A stretch of 37,176 nucleotides of DNA from a virus. The stretch covers positions 1-37,176 of IMG/VR virus record IMGVR_UViG_3300044644_000053. The stretch is one strand, 5' to 3'. The notes under the pieces were generated by a model. The model made no database searches. It was given only the letters and a program-made list of their open reading frames with translations, and was not told where the DNA came from. Position numbers and translations under genes: made by a program. Of the stretch, positions 37,000 to 37,176 are shown one piece after another. How positions within the stretch are numbered: the stretch's first letter is position 1; every line of letters starts with the position of its first letter.

Positions 37000-37176
37000 A
37001 CTCTTGCTTTTTCAGGTTGTTCGGGTCATAGGACACATGAACCCATCCGGAATCAGGAATGCCTGGCGTGTAAAACTCCAGAATCAACTGCGTGTATTCC
37101 AAGTTGTCCATGATCCACTGTGCAAGGTCAGCATTGGCCACGCCAGGTATCTCAATATCAGCCGCCATACCCTTGC
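36944..37176 (-). CDS. M15-family endolysin, N-terminus beyond right edge
   Basis: Partial second allele of the endolysin. The frame is open to the right edge. The Met at 37168 is not the start, because the preceding residues (KG, then MAADIEI) align with RGQACDFEI of the left copy. The zinc ligands Asp (AADIEI) and His (GWVHVSY) are present. The last 16 residues are identical to those of the left copy, and about 74% overall across the 76 residues visible. It is probably the same locus from a variant genome. Confidence 0.8.
   Translation of the reverse strand, partial: KGMAADIEIPGVANADLAQWIMDNLEYTQLILEFYTPGIPDSGWVHVSYDPNNLKKQELTATKVAGKTTYLNGLVA

Noticed and set aside
1-37176. CRISPR arrays, tRNA genes, insertion sequences, integrase
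   Set aside because: I looked for spaced repeats, cloverleaf-like segments, transposase motifs and recombinase motifs and saw none. A tRNA scan by program would be needed to be certain.

Overview
The window looks like a nearly complete genome of a tailed double-stranded DNA phage with short-tail (podovirus, P22-like) logic. There is no bacterial chromosomal gene, rRNA, tRNA, integrase, transposase, CRISPR array or partition system. The sequence shows a full virion and packaging set: Sf6-type small terminase, large terminase, large portal, acidic scaffold, SU10-type major capsid protein, head-tail adaptor, P22 gp10-like tail protein and three large Ala/Gly-rich internal (ejection) proteins. 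It also has a lysis cassette and a small replication module without its own DNA polymerase. The host is probably a Gram-negative bacterium, because there is an Rz/Rz1 spanin pair and because perfect TTATCCACA DnaA boxes are present. The small early genes of the 'LVAxKEREACAK' and 'MTLRDY' type are, from memory, common in phages of freshwater Burkholderiales, so such a host is my inference, not something proved here.

Layout. (A) 24.5 kb down to 1, minus strand: Xre repressor, RuvC resolvase, PD-(D/E)XK nuclease, ssDNA-binding-like protein, cytosine methyltransferase, primase-helicase, then an intergenic region with nine GGAACA repeats. Next come the small terminase, a 286-bp region with DnaA boxes, the large terminase, small basic proteins, a glycosyltransferase, a SAM methyltransferase, portal, scaffold, capsid, a second glycosyltransferase, adaptor, tail and fibre proteins (three tandem paralogues), small membrane proteins, holin candidate, spanins and M15 endolysin. 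(B) 24.77-27.86 kb, plus strand: a tight operon of 14 small genes driven by a near-consensus promoter, with conserved cassette-like junctions. (C) 36.9 down to 27.8 kb, minus strand: endolysin allele, a jelly-roll-like virion protein, gp10-like tail protein, GNAT-like protein and internal virion proteins. Genes are packed with ATGA/TAATG overlaps throughout.

The two ends carry the same two genes: bases 1-316 match 36684-36999 at about 97.5% and the remainder diverges within the endolysin gene. Joined at this repeat, (A) runs straight into (C) as one leftward late operon. The molecule is therefore probably a circular or circularly permuted genome of about 36.7 kb whose assembly broke at an allelic difference, although a real duplication cannot be excluded.

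Most notable points: a 147-codon open frame overprinted on the methyltransferase gene with features of a recurrent phage protein family; a gene that appears to begin at AUU; a cassette array with repeated 22-28 bp junctions; two candidate replication or packaging control regions (iteron-like GGAACA cluster and DnaA-box cluster); and a repressor gene whose operator overlaps its own -10 and whose mRNA should be almost leaderless.
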